Shown here: positions 53,503 through 64,000 of the stretch, piece by piece
Layout: every line of letters starts with the position of its first letter
Numbering within the stretch: the first letter of the stretch is position 1
Assembly (NCBI GenBank): GCA_964020155.1
Contig: OZ026557.1
Coordinates: 5,016,466-5,080,465, forward strand
Origin: Chondrilla cf. caribensis
Lineage: Eukaryota; Porifera; Demospongiae; Chondrillida; Chondrillidae
Length of the DNA: 64,000 bases
Direction of reading: 5' to 3'
Position numbers and translations under genes: made by a program
The notes under the pieces: generated by a model
Told to the model about the DNA's origin: nothing
Seen by the model: the letters and a program-made list of their open reading frames with translations, nothing else
Databases searched by the model: none

Positions 53503-54852
53503 TCATACATTGAAAATATCTGTACTTTCTAGCTTGAATGACCGGACAATATCCTCGAAAATCTTCTTGTGTTCTTCACCCAAAGCATTGTTCTGCCCAT
53601 TACTGGTGTCTACACTGAAGTTTGAGACACAAGTGGATGATATCTACATACAGATCTAGTGATATGAATATTACTAAGGTATATGATACGTGCACATGCA
53701 TACTGGTGAGAATTGATACAGCACACAAACCACATGTAGGCACACCAACAGAAAACCAACTATATATAAAAGATTGAGTATGAAAGTTCATGTCCACTTC
53801 TATGTAAGTGCAAGACACAAATGCTCATTAGGCGGACAGTCAACACTGCAATGAGATTTTACCAGATGTACATACGTGTGTTCAGAGCTTCCACACACCT
53901 TCTGTCTGCTGGTAAGTTGTATGTTATAACAATGTCCGTCTGGTACTGAGGAAGCCGTAACAACCCCAGGTACATCTCCACTGACTTCCTTGCAGAATCC
54001 TTCAAAGAATGATATATGTACAAGGTGGGGTATTGTGGGGTGTGGAGGTGTGGTGGGTGGAGGTGTGGCATGTAGAGGTGTTGTATGTGGTGTTTGGTGT
54101 GTGGTGTGTGGTGCGCTGTGTGTGGAAGTGCAGAGGTGAAAGAACTCACTGGTTCATGAAACTTAGATACTTGCTGTGTTCCATGTAGTATCCAGACAGA
54201 GGAGCAACTGTATGACAATAGAAAGATCACTTCACTAACAGAGATCTTACAGCTAGCTCCCATGATACTGTAGTAACACATGTACATTTGTACAAAACAG
54301 TCCCTATCTCTTCGATAATTGGATGACCACTCATGACAAATTGCCAATAGCCCCTCATGCAGCCTCTCAACGAGTGAGTGGGTCGAGTAGTGAACTATTT
54401 CGTGAGAGTTGATAGAATATGATCTAGTTATCTGGCATGCTTCGCTGCTCACTCTTTAATGCTGAGAGATTCCGGACTCAGTTCACTGACCGACACCACC
54501 TCTGCTGAGAGTGCAGAGTCGTTGGCTTCTGCTATGTCTTCAAAGTGGTAACTAAACCGATTAAAAAGTAAGTGCAAATAAACATGGGTATTTTTATATA
54601 GGATTGAAGGCATTACTAGTTTCTAACAGCCGTTCATCTATAGTACAACCTTGGAGCGTCTTTGTCTGCAATCTGTCCTTGGTATTCTAGGATATCAATG
54701 ATTAAGCTATCCTCTGTCATTTCGTGAACAAACACTTCTTGGTTGTCCGGTATGTCTCTAATGCCACTAACATCTTTAAAACACGGAGGAATGCGACAAG
54801 TGAACGCACCTCCGAATAAACGTTTGTCATCATTGTTTAAAGAGGCGGCCAT
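53503..54852 (-). CDS. RANGRF: Ran guanine nucleotide release factor (MOG1)
   Basis: Small nuclear protein that binds Ran and favours GTP release, also linked to trafficking of sodium channels in vertebrates. Five exons on the minus strand: 54852-54650, 54551-54453, 54207-54150, 53999-53899, 53614-53503; 190 residues, as usual for the family. Key blocks: KRLFGGAFTCRIPPCFKDVS, DIPDNQEVFVHEMTEDSLII, SYHFEDIAEAND, VWILHGTQQVSKF, LGLLRLPQYQTDIVITYNLP. It sits 156 bp upstream of CEP104 on the same strand and its ATG is 25 bp from that of the divergent C2orf68 gene. Confidence 0.96.
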
Positions 54853-54877
54853 TTTCGTACAGGGGATTTCCCTTAAA
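54853..54877. promoter_or_regulatory. 25-bp gap between divergent start codons
   Basis: Both ATGs lie in an AAAATGGC or AAATGGCC context, forming an imperfect dyad (GGCCATTTT ... AAAATGGC). AANATGGC resembles a YY1-type motif often placed over initiation sites. Transcription start sites must overlap the opposite gene. Confidence 0.55.
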
Positions 54878-55336
54878 ATGGCTACCGCAGGTCAATATCG
54901 TTTGGATAAAAAACATGGATTTTTTAAAGAAATCACGCGAAATCAAGAGGATAGGAAAACTTATCACGAGAAACGAGAAAGAGAGATCAAAGAAATGAAA
55001 AATAAAGTTGAAAATGACATGAGAAAGGAAAAAACATCTATGGAAAAACAAACGAAGAATGTAAAACGTAAACCGGACAAAGTCCTTTATATTCCGCCGA
55101 GTCAGAGGACTAAGGATAAAAAGACGTACAAAAATATGTCACAAGAAGTAGACAAGCGGTCATTCATCTACCAAGTTGAAGTATCACCAGGGAAGATAGC
55201 CGAGATCAAGGTGACCCCGGGTACCTGCGTGGCCCAGGCTGTGGACCAGCTGTGCGAGGAACGGGACGTGGAAGAGGACATCAAGTGGGCTATCCGACAA
55301 GACCTCAGGAGCAAGATGGACGAGTACAATTTCTGA
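54878..55336 (+). CDS. C2orf68: UPF0561 family protein (C2orf68 homologue)
   Basis: Single-exon gene of 152 residues; function unknown. Family features: an N-terminal RLDKKHGFFKEITRNQEDRK block, a highly charged Lys/Glu-rich helix, the short PDKVLYIPPSQR motif and a C-terminal ubiquitin-like-looking part (FIYQVEVSPGKIAEIKVTPG, then EEDIKWAIRQDLRSKM). The start is the Met in AAAATGGCTACC; the open frame extends upstream only into the RANGRF first exon. It converges with COPB2, with 407 bp between stops. Confidence 0.85.
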   Translation: MATAGQYRLDKKHGFFKEITRNQEDRKTYHEKREREIKEMKNKVENDMRKEKTSMEKQTKNVKRKPDKVLYIPPSQRTKDKKTYKNMSQEVDKRSFIYQVEVSPGKIAEIKVTPGTCVAQAVDQLCEERDVEEDIKWAIRQDLRSKMDEYNF

Positions 55337-55743
55337 TCACTATTTTACACTGCAAACGAAGTGAAACAGCTCCAGTACGGCACACACGCGAAGTCCTCCA
55401 CTGCCATCAATGATTGATTGCATCTACCTCGATTGCAAGAACGATTTTGTATGCATAGCTACACCCAGCATTCATTTTCCTGGGTGTTAGGAAATGCATA
55501 CCGAGTTGGTGTGTATGTCTGAAGTGCACATGTATAATATTATGTAATGCAATGAACCAATTTTTTTAGCAATATATCATTTGTATTGTTTCGATTTCTG
55601 TTTACACTGTATAAATAGCATATTATGACTGTATTATACTTGTGTGTATGTTTTGTAATAATTAATGTTACAATCATTTGGAAAAAAGATGGAAATTGGT
55701 TTTATGAAACTTAATGTTATAATAAGGGGATGTATTGCTAGTG
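55337..55743. other. 3' spacer between C2orf68 and COPB2
   Basis: AT-rich sequence expected to hold both 3' untranslated regions. No other feature seen. Confidence 0.6.
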
Positions 55744-56138
55744 TTAATCTTCTACGAGATCATCTTCAAGGTCAATGTCCTAAGAGAAAAACATAGAAGT
55801 ATTCAAGGATATACAATGATATACAAAGTTATACTGAATAGCATGTAGTATTTCACAGCCTAGAAATATTGAAATGACATCACTACTCATCACCAACCAC
55901 ACTTATAAGCCAATAGCACTTGCCATGTTCAAAACAACCACAACTCACATCGTTGAACCCTTCAACATCATCGTCAATTTGAACATCATCGAAATCCAAC
56001 AAGTCCTAAAAGACAAGATACAATGAAAGGCTCACTTGTACACAACCAACAGAGGAGTCTGTCCAGCAGTCTGTAGATATAATCTACAAGAACACACACA
56101 CACAGACACACACACACACATACACACACACACACACA

Positions 56139-56212
<74 letters not shown>

Positions 56213-56369
56213 ACATCATCAGTAGCCTGTTCCTGCTGTTGGGTGACTTCCTGTGTTTGGTCCAGCTTCAGGTCATCCATGTCCATCCCATTGAGCATCT
56301 CTAGCAGTGTCTGTTCTGGTTTGTCCTGAGAGGGAGGGTGAAGAGCGGAGCTCTCAAATCAAAGCAACT

Positions 56370-56413
<44 letters not shown>

Positions 56414-57845
56414 AGGTCCCATGCACCAGTATTACATACCTTGGAAGTGAGGTAGAGATTTGCAGGCTTCAGTTCAGACAGATTTGCTCTAGCATACTGA
56501 GGAAAGACGGGATCAAATAAGTCACAAAATATGCTCAAATGAGAACTATCAAGGAATATTGGTAATTGATATGGCAGACTATTGCAGCCTACAACAGCTG
56601 TGGTGCAGAGCTTTCGGGATTCCTCAGCTGAGAGACACGCGTATTGGGACCACAAACTGACTGCATACCTTCTCTGCTTGCAGTGTTAGCTTGAAGTCTT
56701 GAAACAAGTTCTCATAATTCTCAGGATCAGCCAAAGCATCAGCAATCTTCTGATTAGTCTTTGATACTTCTTCCTTCCACATTCCAACCACTCTGTGTAC
56801 GGGGGGGGGGTTGAGTGTGTGCGCGTGTGTGTGTGTGCATGCATGGAGTTCTAGGTACACGTGTTCACCTGTTCACTTGACTTGGGAGATAAGTTCTTGC
56901 AAAGAACGCAGCCTCTGGTAGGCGTCCAGTGGACAGCAGGACCTCCAGACACTCCTCGAGGTGGCCTGACAGAAGGAGACAGCTGAAGGCAATGTTAGTT
57001 TCTCCTTTCTTTTTGGCTTCTTCGGCTAGTCTTTCCATCATAACGGCATCACCGGCAGAGGTTGCCAGTAGCAACAGAGCTCCAAAATCATTGGCTTTAT
57101 ACAGACACTCTTTAGCCAGGCCAAACTCAAACTTAGCCAGCGCAAGGTCACCCAGCAGTTTCCACTTCTCCTCACTCTGTGGACAAGAGGTGGCAAGAAG
57201 TGATCAGTAAACAAAAACATTTTGACAAGAACAACAAAAACAACAACAAAAACATACGTACATAACTGAATGGCACCCTTTAGCTTACATTAGTCTCTTG
57301 GGCAATTTGATAGGCAACACGAAGCTCCTTCAACTGAATTGCCAAGTCAAACCTAAACAAAAGTATGTCATTGGTGAGGAAAACTGTCAATGGCCTCCAA
57401 AAACCATCAATCAATCCCAAAAACCATCAATGTACCCCAAAACCCATCCATCTATCCTAACATCCATCCCAGCACCCGACAACACACCTGTGATCGGGAT
57501 CAGTGGACACAGCCAGAGCTTGCTTCTTGAACCCTTGCTTCTCGAGGAAGTGTGCCACTCTGGCCCGCTGGTCGTTGGGGATCCGGGGGAGGATCTGGTC
57601 CGCCACCTCAAAATCTTGACGCATGATGGCTGTCTGATATTCCAACACAGACACCTGAAGGGAAAACCCCACCACAGAGAGTTCCCTGTCACCTAGATAC
57701 AGTCTGTTGTGAGCTGGGATGTATCCAAGAAGGTACATCGGCCTACAGAACAGACAGCAAATGATGAGCAAAGAGTAGACTACAGACAACTACCTGTATG
57801 TGCATTAAGTGTGCACACATGTCGACCCTCACTGTACATGCACAT

Positions 57846-57901
<56 letters not shown>

Positions 57902-58117
57902 CTGTCTCACCTGTCGAGGTGTGATATGGTGACTATCTCCCCTCCCACATAGTAGTTGAGTCTGTTCAGGTTGTTGGTGTAAATGAAGCAGTCCCCGATC
58001 CAGCAACCAGCTCGCACACTCTCCTCCACTTCACCCATCACCTACATATACATTACTACAGGCATCACGACTTAGCAGAAAACACATGTAAGTGTACATA
58101 AGTCACTAAATGGTGCG

Positions 58118-58160
<43 letters not shown>

Positions 58161-61100
58161 CACCATGTACACACTCTTCATCAACCTACATCAAAGGCAC
58201 TCTCAATGCCGTCTTCATCTACTCCTTCATTGGTTGCTAGGCAATGCTGGGCTTCTTCGGCATTATACTTTAATATAAAATAAGATTCTTCTGTTACTAC
58301 AGCAAAGAGACCACTGTCTGCCCAAAACACCTGAAAGTTTCACAAGAAAATGACAATTCACACTGCTGTGGGGATCAACTACACACACCATTCATGAGAT
58401 ACTCGTCTTACCAATTTTGGAGAAATTTCAATTCTTCTAATTAATTCTAGAGTTTCCCAATCATAAAATGACAGGCGATTTGAGGATCTGATCCCTAACA
58501 AAGTCCCTCCAAAAATACCTACAAATCGCAAAAAAACATCAAGTCATGTGATCGTCACACGATGGTGGGACATATCACCATCAAGTCACATGATTATCAC
58601 ATGATGGTGAATATATTGCTGTCCGTGAGCCAGGAGCACTGATCTACATCATTGATGCAGACTCCACCCATACATTCTCACAGACTACAAATCCTCACAC
58701 ATTCACCAGCACACCTACCTTCAGCACCAATGTCCGGCTTGAACGACTTGATTTCTTTGAAATTCTTGAATATCTTCACAGTGGAGCCATTTTCCCTAAC
58801 GGCATACTCGTTGCCCTCACCCGCCCAGACAAACTCTTGTCCGTTGCCAAAGCTCTTGTTCCTGAGGGCCATGGCCGTGTAGATTATGTACTCACCGTCA
58901 CCGCACACCACCACAAATCTGAGGGGAAGGTCAACATGTTACCATAGCAACATTGTTCCTCCTCCATCTACCAACTCACCGTCCGTTAGGACTATGGGAT
59001 ATTGTGTTGGGGAACACCTCACAACTTCCCATGTCTTTGATGGCCAATGGTAGTCTCTCCCCGTCTTTAACTTCAGCATCTCCCAACCCCTTGAGGTTGG
59101 CCTGCTGGATCTCACTGTGTTTGGACCAAATGATCTTCCCGCTGTTGTCCATGCTCATGGCAGGCTCCTCTCGGCCCAGCTGTAGCCATACAAGGACAGG
59201 AAGTAGGTCAGAACAGGAAGAATACACATATAGGAAGTACACATATACAGGAAGTGTGCAAGCTAATAAAGTGGACCAGTACAAAATGTATTCCGATTCA
59301 GAAAGTACAGTACTTATCAAGATTACAGCCTGCTACTGGACACATTCAATGAAACATGTTAAATAGTTAAAGGAACGTCCTGTACCTTGATAACAACAGA
59401 GCCCTCATCGTAACCAATGGCAACATCATTGATTCCTCTCATGGTGGCAAAGCACCACACTCGTTCCATCCCATAATTGAGGCTAGACTCCAGTCGATAC
59501 GTGCTCGAGTGCCAGAGACGCACAGTACCTGAAGGGATACACTACATGTCAAACAACTGTTACAGTGAGATCTCCAACACACAGAATACCGTCTTCCGAT
59601 CCTGTCATTATTATCGGCAGCTCGGGGTGGAAGGCAGTGGCCACGACATTGTGGGCGTGACCCTCCAGCGTCTGAACACACGCCTTGTTCTGATAGTCCC
59701 ATACTTTGGCCACTCTACAGGACAAAGAGTCTCAATGAGTGCAGTGGTGTGTGTGTGTGTAGTGTGTTCACACACGCATGCAAAAACACGTACAGTATGT
59801 ACTTCAGTACACCGAAACAATAACATTATTACAGCAGATGAGTGATGAGTACAGCACTGCATATCCAATTCCCATGACACTGAAGTCCATCACTGACTGT
59901 AGCATGACATAATATACACAGTAAATAATTGTTGCCTGCTGCAATTTGTTTTCCCAAAATATGTCAGACTAAGGAGTTTCGGTCGATCCGCTGGATATAC
60001 CGTAGGGTGGGAAATTTCTGCGAGGTTTTATTTTCACGTTATTCGCGATTGATCAAAAATCGCAAAAATTTTGCCACGCGAAAATTCATTAAGACTGTTC
60101 CCAACCCTGATAGTTGCAGTGAAAACACGAAATAAAACCGTGAAAATTGCATTTCGGGCAAAAACGCGAAATTTTCTTCTGCAAAAATTTCCCGCTCTAC
60201 AGTACATTTTGATTGAAGTTATATTGGTAGTGGGAAATTGTGGCAGATAAACAGGTTTAGCAGCTACAGCAGTGGTTGATTGACAAGAATACACTGAAAA
60301 CAAAATATTTTATGAACATTTATACTCATGTACATACAGGAGTGTGTACATGAGTGTGTACATGAGTGTGCATGAGTGTGCATGAGTGTGTACATGAGTG
60401 TGTACATGAGTGTGTACATGAGTGTGTACATGAACGTTTACATGTGTACATGAGTGAATATGTCGTGATAAGTAAACATACCTGTCATCAGCTCCTGATA
60501 CCAAATAAGGCTTGTCTCCGCCTTGAAAATATCCAATACAGTTGACCCCCTTTTCGTGTCCCTCCAGAGTGAAGTTGGGATGCTGGGACCCCAGGTGCCA
60601 CACCTTGATGGTGCGGTCGAGAGAAGCACTTGCAAACTGATTGTTGTCCTTTGGGTTGAGGGCGATCATCATCACGTAGTGGGTGTGGCCCTCAAACACT
60701 TGAACACAATCCCACTTTTTTTCCCAGTCCCATAATTTGATGAGCATGTCATCTGAAAGAAACAAAGGAATGGTTAACCAGGGTGGAGGGCGTGCAGACA
60801 CTGCACTCTACGAAGAAGGTGTTTTGGATGCAAAAATGTGTGCATGTTTGTAAAGGACAAATTAAAAGAATAAAGCAAGGTAACAAGTACAAAAGTTGGG
60901 TAAATCGGGAAAAGCTTGAATAAAAAAGGGAAAATCCAGATAACACGGACAACCCCTATTAGGAGGTGTAGACTAAACCAGGAATGATTCCCTACACCAG
61001 CACACACAAGGCAGAGTGCAGAGTGCAGGGTGCAGAGTGCCACTGGTCTCACCAGAGGAGGTCAGGATGTAGGGCTGCGACGGGTGGACAATGATACATC

Positions 61101-63012
61101 TGATGTAGTCGGCATGTGCTTCAAAGGCAGTCAGCTTCTCCAGGGTGTTGTAGTTGAACACACGAACATGCATGTCGTCCTATGTGAGGATTGGAGGTGG
61201 AAGGGGGTTACATCATGATAAGATATCAGAGGTGCACCTCAACTCAGTATATCAGAGGTGTACCTCAACTCAGTATATCAGAGGTGTACCTCAACTCAGT
61301 ATATCAGAGGTGTACCTCAACTCAGTATATCAGAGGTGTACCTCAACTCAGTATATCAGAGGTGTACCTCAACTCAGTATATCAGAGGTGTACCTCAACT
61401 CAGTATATCAGAGGTGTACCTCAACTCAGTATATCAGAGGTGCACCTCAACTCAGTATATCAGAGGTGTACCTCAACTCAGTATATCAGAGGTGCACCTC
61501 AACTCAGTATATCAGAGATGCACCTCAACTTAGTATATCAGAGATGCACCTCAACTCAGTATATCAGAGGTGTACCTGAACTCAGTATATCCCTAAACAC
61601 CCCATACAGTGGAGACTCGTAAAGACAAACTATAATGAACCCACCAAACCCATTCTTGCTATCAGATATGCTTCTTATCAGGATTTGCTCACACTATGCA
61701 TACTGCTACAGTGAACCAAATGGTGCTCAAAACTAGCCGTGCTACACATTGGTTTGTCCAGAGGAGTTTCTACAGTGCTAGTATGGGGGACTATGGTATA
61801 GGGGGACTATGGTATAGGGGGACTATGGTATAGGGGGTCTGTGGTATAGGGGGTCTGTGGTATAGGGGGTCTGTGGTATAGGGGGACTATGGTATAGGGG
61901 GACTATGGTATAGGGGGACTATGGTATAGGGGGACTATGGTATAGGGGGTCTGTGGTATAGGGGGACTATGGTATAGGGGGACTATGGTATAGGGGGTCT
62001 GTGGTATAGGGGGACTATGGTATAGGGGGACTATGGTATAGGGGGACTATGGTATAGGGGGTCTGCAGTATAGGGGGTCTGTGGTATAGGGGGTCTGTGG
62101 TATAGGGGGACTATGGTATAGGGGGACTATGGTATAGGGGGACTATGGTATAGGGGGTCTGCAGTATAGGGGGTCTGTGGTATAGGGGGTCTGTGGTATA
62201 GGGGGTCTATGGTATAGGGGGTCTGTGGTATGGGGGGTCTATGGTATAGGGGGTCTGTAGTATAGGGGGTCTGTAGTATAGGGGGTCTGTGGTATAGGGG
62301 GTCTGTGGTATAGGGGGACTATGGTATAGGGGGTCTGCAGTATAGGGGGTCTGTGGTATAGGGGGTCTGTGGTATAGGGGGTCTGTGGTATATCCAGATG
62401 ATCATCACTAGGAATCCGTTTAGCCTGGAGGATACTCACTGGGGACCTCACCACCCCTCTCCAGTGCACGTACCACCACCGATTATCACCACAGCACACA
62501 CTGGTCTAACAACTCGTGTTCTGCTCAGGTACACTCACCGATCCAGTGACAACCCAGCTTTTCCTCACCACGAACCTAGCAGCTCTCACTGGTACTTCTG
62601 TTACCTCGAAGGACTTCACGAGTGTCTGTGAAGAACGAGGAGTAGCGCAGTACAGACACGACGTGAACCTCCAGACAGTGGACTCAAAGGTTATCTAGTG
62701 GACTTACCTGGGTGTCATGGTTCCACACGTGTACGTTGCCATTGAAAAGACTAGCCAACATCCAAGGCTCTTTGGGGTGAAGATCCACACACTTAACCCT
62801 GTCGGACCTGGCCGATAGCTTACGCTGCAGTGACAATAGCGAGACAATGGTTCCTAGTCAGCCATTTTTAGTGTCGATACAAAAACATGGTTTCTAAACA
62901 AGAACGTCCTACGATCATACTAATTAACGTCCAGTGGATCAAATATTCTACGTCCTCCGCTATTCCACACAGCCAGTCATTTCGTTACCTTTATATCCAT
63001 TCGGACGGGCAT
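55744..63012 (-). CDS. COPB2: Coatomer subunit beta' (beta'-COP)
   Basis: WD40 subunit of the COPI coat, which binds dilysine cargo on Golgi-to-ER vesicles. Twenty exons on the minus strand: 63012-62989, 62824-62708, 62625-62539, 61179-61053, 60752-60482, 59714-59590, 59528-59386, 59179-58980, 58918-58719, 58518-58412, 58330-58190, 58041-57911, 57742-57488, 57352-57289, 57176-56869, 56792-56669, 56496-56440, 56325-56212, 56005-55949, 55779-55744; 895 residues, as expected. Two WD40 propellers are plain ([60 protein letters not shown]), then the alpha-solenoid ([39 protein letters not shown]) and an acidic tail ([11 protein letters not shown]). Introns hold a MITE and two large minisatellites. 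Confidence 0.97.
56095..56210. repeat. (CA)n at donor of COPB2 exon 18
   Basis: In gene sense (GT)n starts at the donor GTATGT; a second tract at 56369-56412 follows exon 17. Confidence 0.93.
57846..57900. repeat. (CA)n after COPB2 exon 12
   Basis: In gene sense (GT)n begins about 10 bp after the donor GTGAGA. Confidence 0.93.
59998..60204. mobile_element. MITE-like element in COPB2 intron 5
   Basis: 207 bp with a terminal inverted repeat of about 25 bp: the left end starts TACCGTAGGGTGGGAAATTT and the right end, reverse-complemented, TACTGTAGAGCGGGAAATTT. The inside is AT-rich with CGCGAAAATT-type inverted motifs and no coding potential. It has the size and make-up of a miniature inverted-repeat element. 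Confidence 0.7.
60330..60445. repeat. 12-bp repeat TACATGAGTGTG
   Basis: About nine copies just after the exon 5 donor in COPB2 gene sense. Confidence 0.88.
61225..61592. repeat. 26-bp minisatellite, about 14 copies
   Basis: Core ATATCAGAGGTGTACCTCAA plus CTCAGT. The GAGGTGTACCTC part is an inverted repeat. COPB2 intron 3. Same period as arrays A and B but unrelated sequence. Confidence 0.93.
61785..62394. repeat. 16-bp G-rich minisatellite, about 38 copies
   Basis: Units TATAGGGGGACTATGG and TATAGGGGGTCTGTGG interspersed in blocks. Each unit has a run of five G, so the plus strand could form G-quadruplexes. COPB2 intron 3. Confidence 0.93.
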
Positions 63013-63085
63013 CTTGTCCTAGGTCTGGTCAGATGAGTTGATCCACGTGATGAAAACGCAAACTCTAACGCAAACGGTATCGAAA
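63013..63085. promoter_or_regulatory. Shared promoter of COPB2 and CENPS
   Basis: 73 bp separate the divergent start codons. No TATA box is visible. The CENPS start lies in GAAAATGGCGGG, a YY1-like context. Confidence 0.5.
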
Positions 63086-63838
63086 ATGGCGGGTATTGAT
63101 GAGCTTGAAGACGAAGAAATGCTATCAAAGCAGCAAGTATGTTTGCCAGTCACCTTAGATTGCTGTCGATAACAGGAATTTATAAGAATGGTCGCATGAT
63201 TCATGTTGACTGGATAATCAGTCGCATTCCTATCTCTGTTTGTGCTACAATCCACTTCTGACTTCACTTTACAGCGCTTCAAAGCAGCTTTGCATTACAA
63301 CATTGGGACTTTGTGTGAAAAAGTCGGTCAGTTTATGGACTGTTTTCTATGATGTGTACGTTACTGCTATCCATGGTGTTCCGGGTTGCAGGAAAACCAG
63401 AAGACGTCGAATTTTCTCGAGAAGTGGTTGCTGTTATCAACGAAACGGTTTACAATTATGTAGGCGAGTTGAGCAGTGGGATGTAGTGTACGTGGCAGCA
63501 TCACTTCTGTGTGTGCGTGACTTAGACACTCGAATGTACACAATCACTGACAGAGAGCTACCATTCTCGCTGCAGAGACCCTGGCATGCGACCTGGAGTC
63601 ATTTGCAATGTAAGCTCTCACGCCACTCATGCCACACCACTCATGCTATGCCACTCATGCTATGGTGGAGTGGTTTAACAATGGCTCTCACACCACTCAT
63701 GCCACACCACTCATGCTATGGTGGAGTGGTTTAACAATGTATTCCGTGTAGGCATGCTAAGCGAAAGGTCGTCACCATGGACGATGTCAAACTGTGTTGC
63801 CGTAGAAACCCTGATCTAGTATGTGTACTTTATGTATG

Positions 63839-63895
<57 letters not shown>

Positions 63896-64000
63896 AAGTG
63901 TGTGTGTAACCCCTCCTACCCCCCATTGCAACATACTACTCATTCAACCTGATTGCTGGTACTTGGCTCTCTCACATCTGGTCCTGTAGTTAACCTTGGT
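63086..64000 (+). CDS. CENPS: Centromere protein S (MHF1), 5' part
   Basis: Histone-fold protein of the CENP-T-W-S-X complex at kinetochores and of the FANCM-MHF complex in DNA repair. Exons: 63086-63136, 63275-63326, 63392-63463, 63576-63609, 63752-63818; the rest lies beyond the window. Residues match the family: QQRFKAALHYNIGTLCEKVG, DVEFSREVVAVINETVYNYV, ETLACDLESFAMHAKRKVVT, MDDVKLCCRRNPDL. The third intron appears to use a GC donor (GTAG|GCGAGT), the only way to keep the frame across this join. Divergent with COPB2. Confidence 0.92.
63610..63735. repeat. Two copies of a ~55-bp direct repeat in CENPS intron
   Basis: The block CTCATGCTATGGTGGAGTGG followed by TTTAACAATG occurs twice, each time with CACCACTCATGCCACACCAC before it, filling the 142-bp intron between exons 4 and 5. 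Confidence 0.85.
63844..63908. repeat. (GT)n after CENPS exon 5
   Basis: Sense (GT)n beginning about 25 bp after the donor GTATGT at 63819. Confidence 0.92.

Overview
This is animal nuclear DNA. Genes are split into many short exons (21 in CEP104, 20 in COPB2) joined by compact GT-AG introns, and introns and spacers are packed with (CA/GT)n microsatellites and minisatellites. The gene set (condensin, IRF, snurportin, Integrator, CEP104, MOG1, coatomer, CENP-S) is metazoan. An IRF together with class-E-like GPR157-type receptors and very tight gene spacing would fit a sponge or another early-branching invertebrate; this is inference and the species cannot be named from the sequence.

Layout. 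19-4803 (+): 3' half of NCAPD2 (condensin I). 4804-6374: AT-rich spacer. 6375-15166 (-): interferon regulatory factor with an N-terminal DNA-binding domain and a C-terminal IRF-association domain; its introns hold three large minisatellites. 15499-25147: gene-poor, repeat-filled tract with one orphan SCPx-like thiolase exon. 25148-27310 (+): unrecognised multi-pass membrane protein. 27721-29073 (-): snurportin-1. 29409-32428 (-) and 32539-34369 (+): head-to-head pair of GPR157-like receptors, the first carrying a TIR-bearing element in an intron. 34926-36797 (+): SelU/PRXL2B-type thioredoxin-fold protein with an in-frame TGA at its redox site, a candidate SECIS and two alternative first exons. 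37145-42778 (+): NOC2L. 42996-47054 (+): INTS13/Asunder. 47332-53346 (-): CEP104. 53503-54852 (-): RANGRF/MOG1. 54878-55336 (+): C2orf68/UPF0561. 55744-63012 (-): COPB2. 63086 to the window end (+): CENPS, 5' part.

The neighbours do not form a pathway; they are mostly housekeeping genes at high density with short divergent promoters (25 bp, 73 bp and 110 bp between start codons). Gene models were built by hand from splice-site phase and family similarity. Every exon junction quoted keeps frame, except one join flagged in the membrane protein gene. The most unusual features are the selenocysteine-type TGA, a 24-copy 38-bp minisatellite that copies a 3' splice site plus the start of the NCAPD2 exon beside it, sense-strand (GT)n tracts next to about 17 splice donors, and several minisatellites that share a transposon-end-like core.
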